Shown here: in pieces, positions 62,305 to 64,000 of the stretch
Layout of the letters: the number at the start of each line of letters is the position of its first letter
Numbering within the stretch: the first letter of the stretch is position 1
Assembly (NCBI GenBank): GCA_008921705.1
Contig: VFFE01007217.1
Span: 26,850-90,849, forward strand
DNA from: Burhinus oedicnemus
Lineage: Eukaryota; Chordata; Aves; Charadriiformes; Burhinidae
Direction of reading: 5' to 3'
Length of the DNA: 64,000 nucleotides
Notes under the pieces: model-generated
What the model was told of the DNA's origin: nothing
Seen by the model: the letters and a program-made list of their open reading frames with translations, nothing else
Database searches by the model: none
Made by a program: the position numbers and the translations under genes

Positions 62305-64000
62305 TCTAAAGCTGATCACAGGAAAGCACGGGTGGATGGAGCACATACACTCACAAAGACAGATACTGATAATAAAAGTACAATCAGTCATGGGAAGACA
62401 TTAATTTCTCTAAATCAAATTATGCTCTTAGGTCCAATAATATATACAGTCCTGTATAACTATTGCCAATGGTGCACTGTGATTACCATACCATTTTAGC
62501 TGGAATTCTTTTAGCTTTGCAAAAGACCGTTGTTTCTCTGAGTGGGCACCTGCCTTTTTCATTCTCAGGCTAGGGAGGTTTAGTTTACCATGAGTTCTCC
62601 TTTTAAGAGCTGACAGCAGAACATGAGATTGTTGTAACTACTATCCCTGTTCCATAATTAATTAACTGGAACACTTCTATGAGGTTCCTGAAGACACAAT
62701 TGTGCCATGATGCAATCACATTTCATGTGTAAATACGTGTGGGCTGGATGACTATTTGGATGTGAGACCTGCCAGCAATATACTGTTGCTGCAGAAAGTT
62801 GTGTTTAGGTGTTAAGAGTGATGAAAGCAGGATAATGGACTAGAGAATTTTGCATCTTGCTGTTGATTCACATGTAGCCTGTGCCAGATAGGTCACTTCA
62901 GACTCAGCTTAGGGGTACTTTCATAGGTTACATCAATTTTTTCTGCAGATTGAGAAACATATTCTGCAAAAAGTACTATCTTCTACATCTAACTTGTATA
63001 ATTCTATATATCTTTGGTGAGAGCCCTTCTCTTGTGTTAGAGGGGATACAGACAAATCCTACCAAATGATCACAGCACAGACAGTTGCAGTCCTTGCACT
63101 GATGCGGTGTAATACTTTTGACATGAAGAACTGCGCACATCAGCTGTTGCCAAAGCATTACAACCTCTTCATGTTGCCATTCAAGAAATCACTAATGCAA
63201 CAGGTTATTTTATGTGTTTCAAACACAGTTAAGAGTAAATAGCATAGCTTCTAAAACAGAAGATTATGAAAGAGGTGACACCTAAAATGTCATAGTACAG
63301 TTTGATGTTACTGAAAAACAGTATAATCCTACAAATCAATTGGATTGGGGGGGAAAGAATGTGTATTAGGGAGGGACAAAGCTTTTTCAATAGATATCTT
63401 TGTAGAAGATAAAATACTGCTTCAGAGCCACGGCACCTGCATGGCTCCTATGCTTTTCCAGAGGAGACTGGCATCTCCAAATACTCCTGAATTCATCACC
63501 TTGCCCATTGTTAGAAAAACCCATATGAAGCAATACCCAAAGCAAACAGGAATTACTACATTTCTCGTCTCTCACTCCACATGCCAGTAGCACACTTATT
63601 CCACTGAACTCAGGGCCTTCTCCAGCTGTTTTGGATAGACAAGATTTCTGCACAGCCTCTATAGTAAGTGCCGACACTTCCACAATGGGGCTTTGGTTCA
63701 TATTTTCAAAGTTATCTTTCAGTAAGTCCATCTTTTGCATGAATGAGCAAAGTAGAACTAGAAAAAACAGTCCCTCAGCAGCTGAAGAAATCATCTGTAG
63801 TAACTGCTACTTGCAAGTGAGGATGACTGATTTGACTAACTCAACAGATTCAATTTGCATTATTAACAGTAAACATAATTACATAGGTGTATCAACCATA
63901 CCTCCAGATAGTGCTGCAATTACAGGCTGATTGAACAGACTATGCATCATGAAACTGAACCCACAATTATTCAATAGAGGATGTGAACATGGTGAGATGC
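62305..64000. other. AT-rich non-coding sequence to window end
   Basis: No exon or repeat recognised. The frames near 63,390-63,930 on both strands lack coding signatures. Confidence 0.45.

Overview
This window looks like avian nuclear DNA. Three things point there: several CR1 LINE copies of different ages, some ending in the ATTCTATG-type octamer; one solitary LTR of a kind seen in birds; and a vertebrate two-pore potassium channel exon with canonical splice signals. The rest is mostly AT-rich, gene-poor intronic or intergenic sequence. I see no bacterial-type genes, operons, CRISPR arrays or tRNA genes.

Layout. Positions 1-12,916 are non-coding apart from one short exon-like segment. They hold a young CR1 (about 346-852), a 64-nt leucine-rich-repeat exon with both splice sites (2,618-2,681), a probable solo LTR (about 3,510-4,121), a CR1 stump ending in a perfect 25-copy TTCTC microsatellite (5,515-5,855), an old degraded CR1 of about 1.3 kb (7,360-8,695) and a short reversed CR1 tail (10,719-10,790). 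Positions 12,917-13,809 are the terminal coding exon of a THIK-type K2P potassium channel, best matched to KCNK13. It runs from the first selectivity filter to the stop codon. A 3' UTR with candidate polyadenylation signals follows. From 14.3 kb to 64 kb I recognise no exon. That stretch holds CR1 copies (about 19,985-20,165, 25,578-25,720, 33,287-33,990, 40,868-41,855 and 42,238-43,191), a GC-rich island near 28.3-29.2 kb, and scattered small hairpins and tandem duplications.

How the parts relate. The only confident gene is the potassium channel. Its first exon (N-terminus, M1 and the start of the first pore) is not in the window, so it probably lies upstream and most of the first 12.9 kb is probably its intron 1. 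The LRR exon-like segment is on the same strand about 10 kb upstream. It encodes 21 residues close to LRRC7/densin-type LAP proteins, which are not expected inside this channel gene. It is the most unexpected item here and may be a stranded exon, an exon of an overlapping gene, or a misassembly. I found no convincing undescribed biological system. The other points of interest are how retroelement remnants decay, seed microsatellites and recur at similar truncation points.
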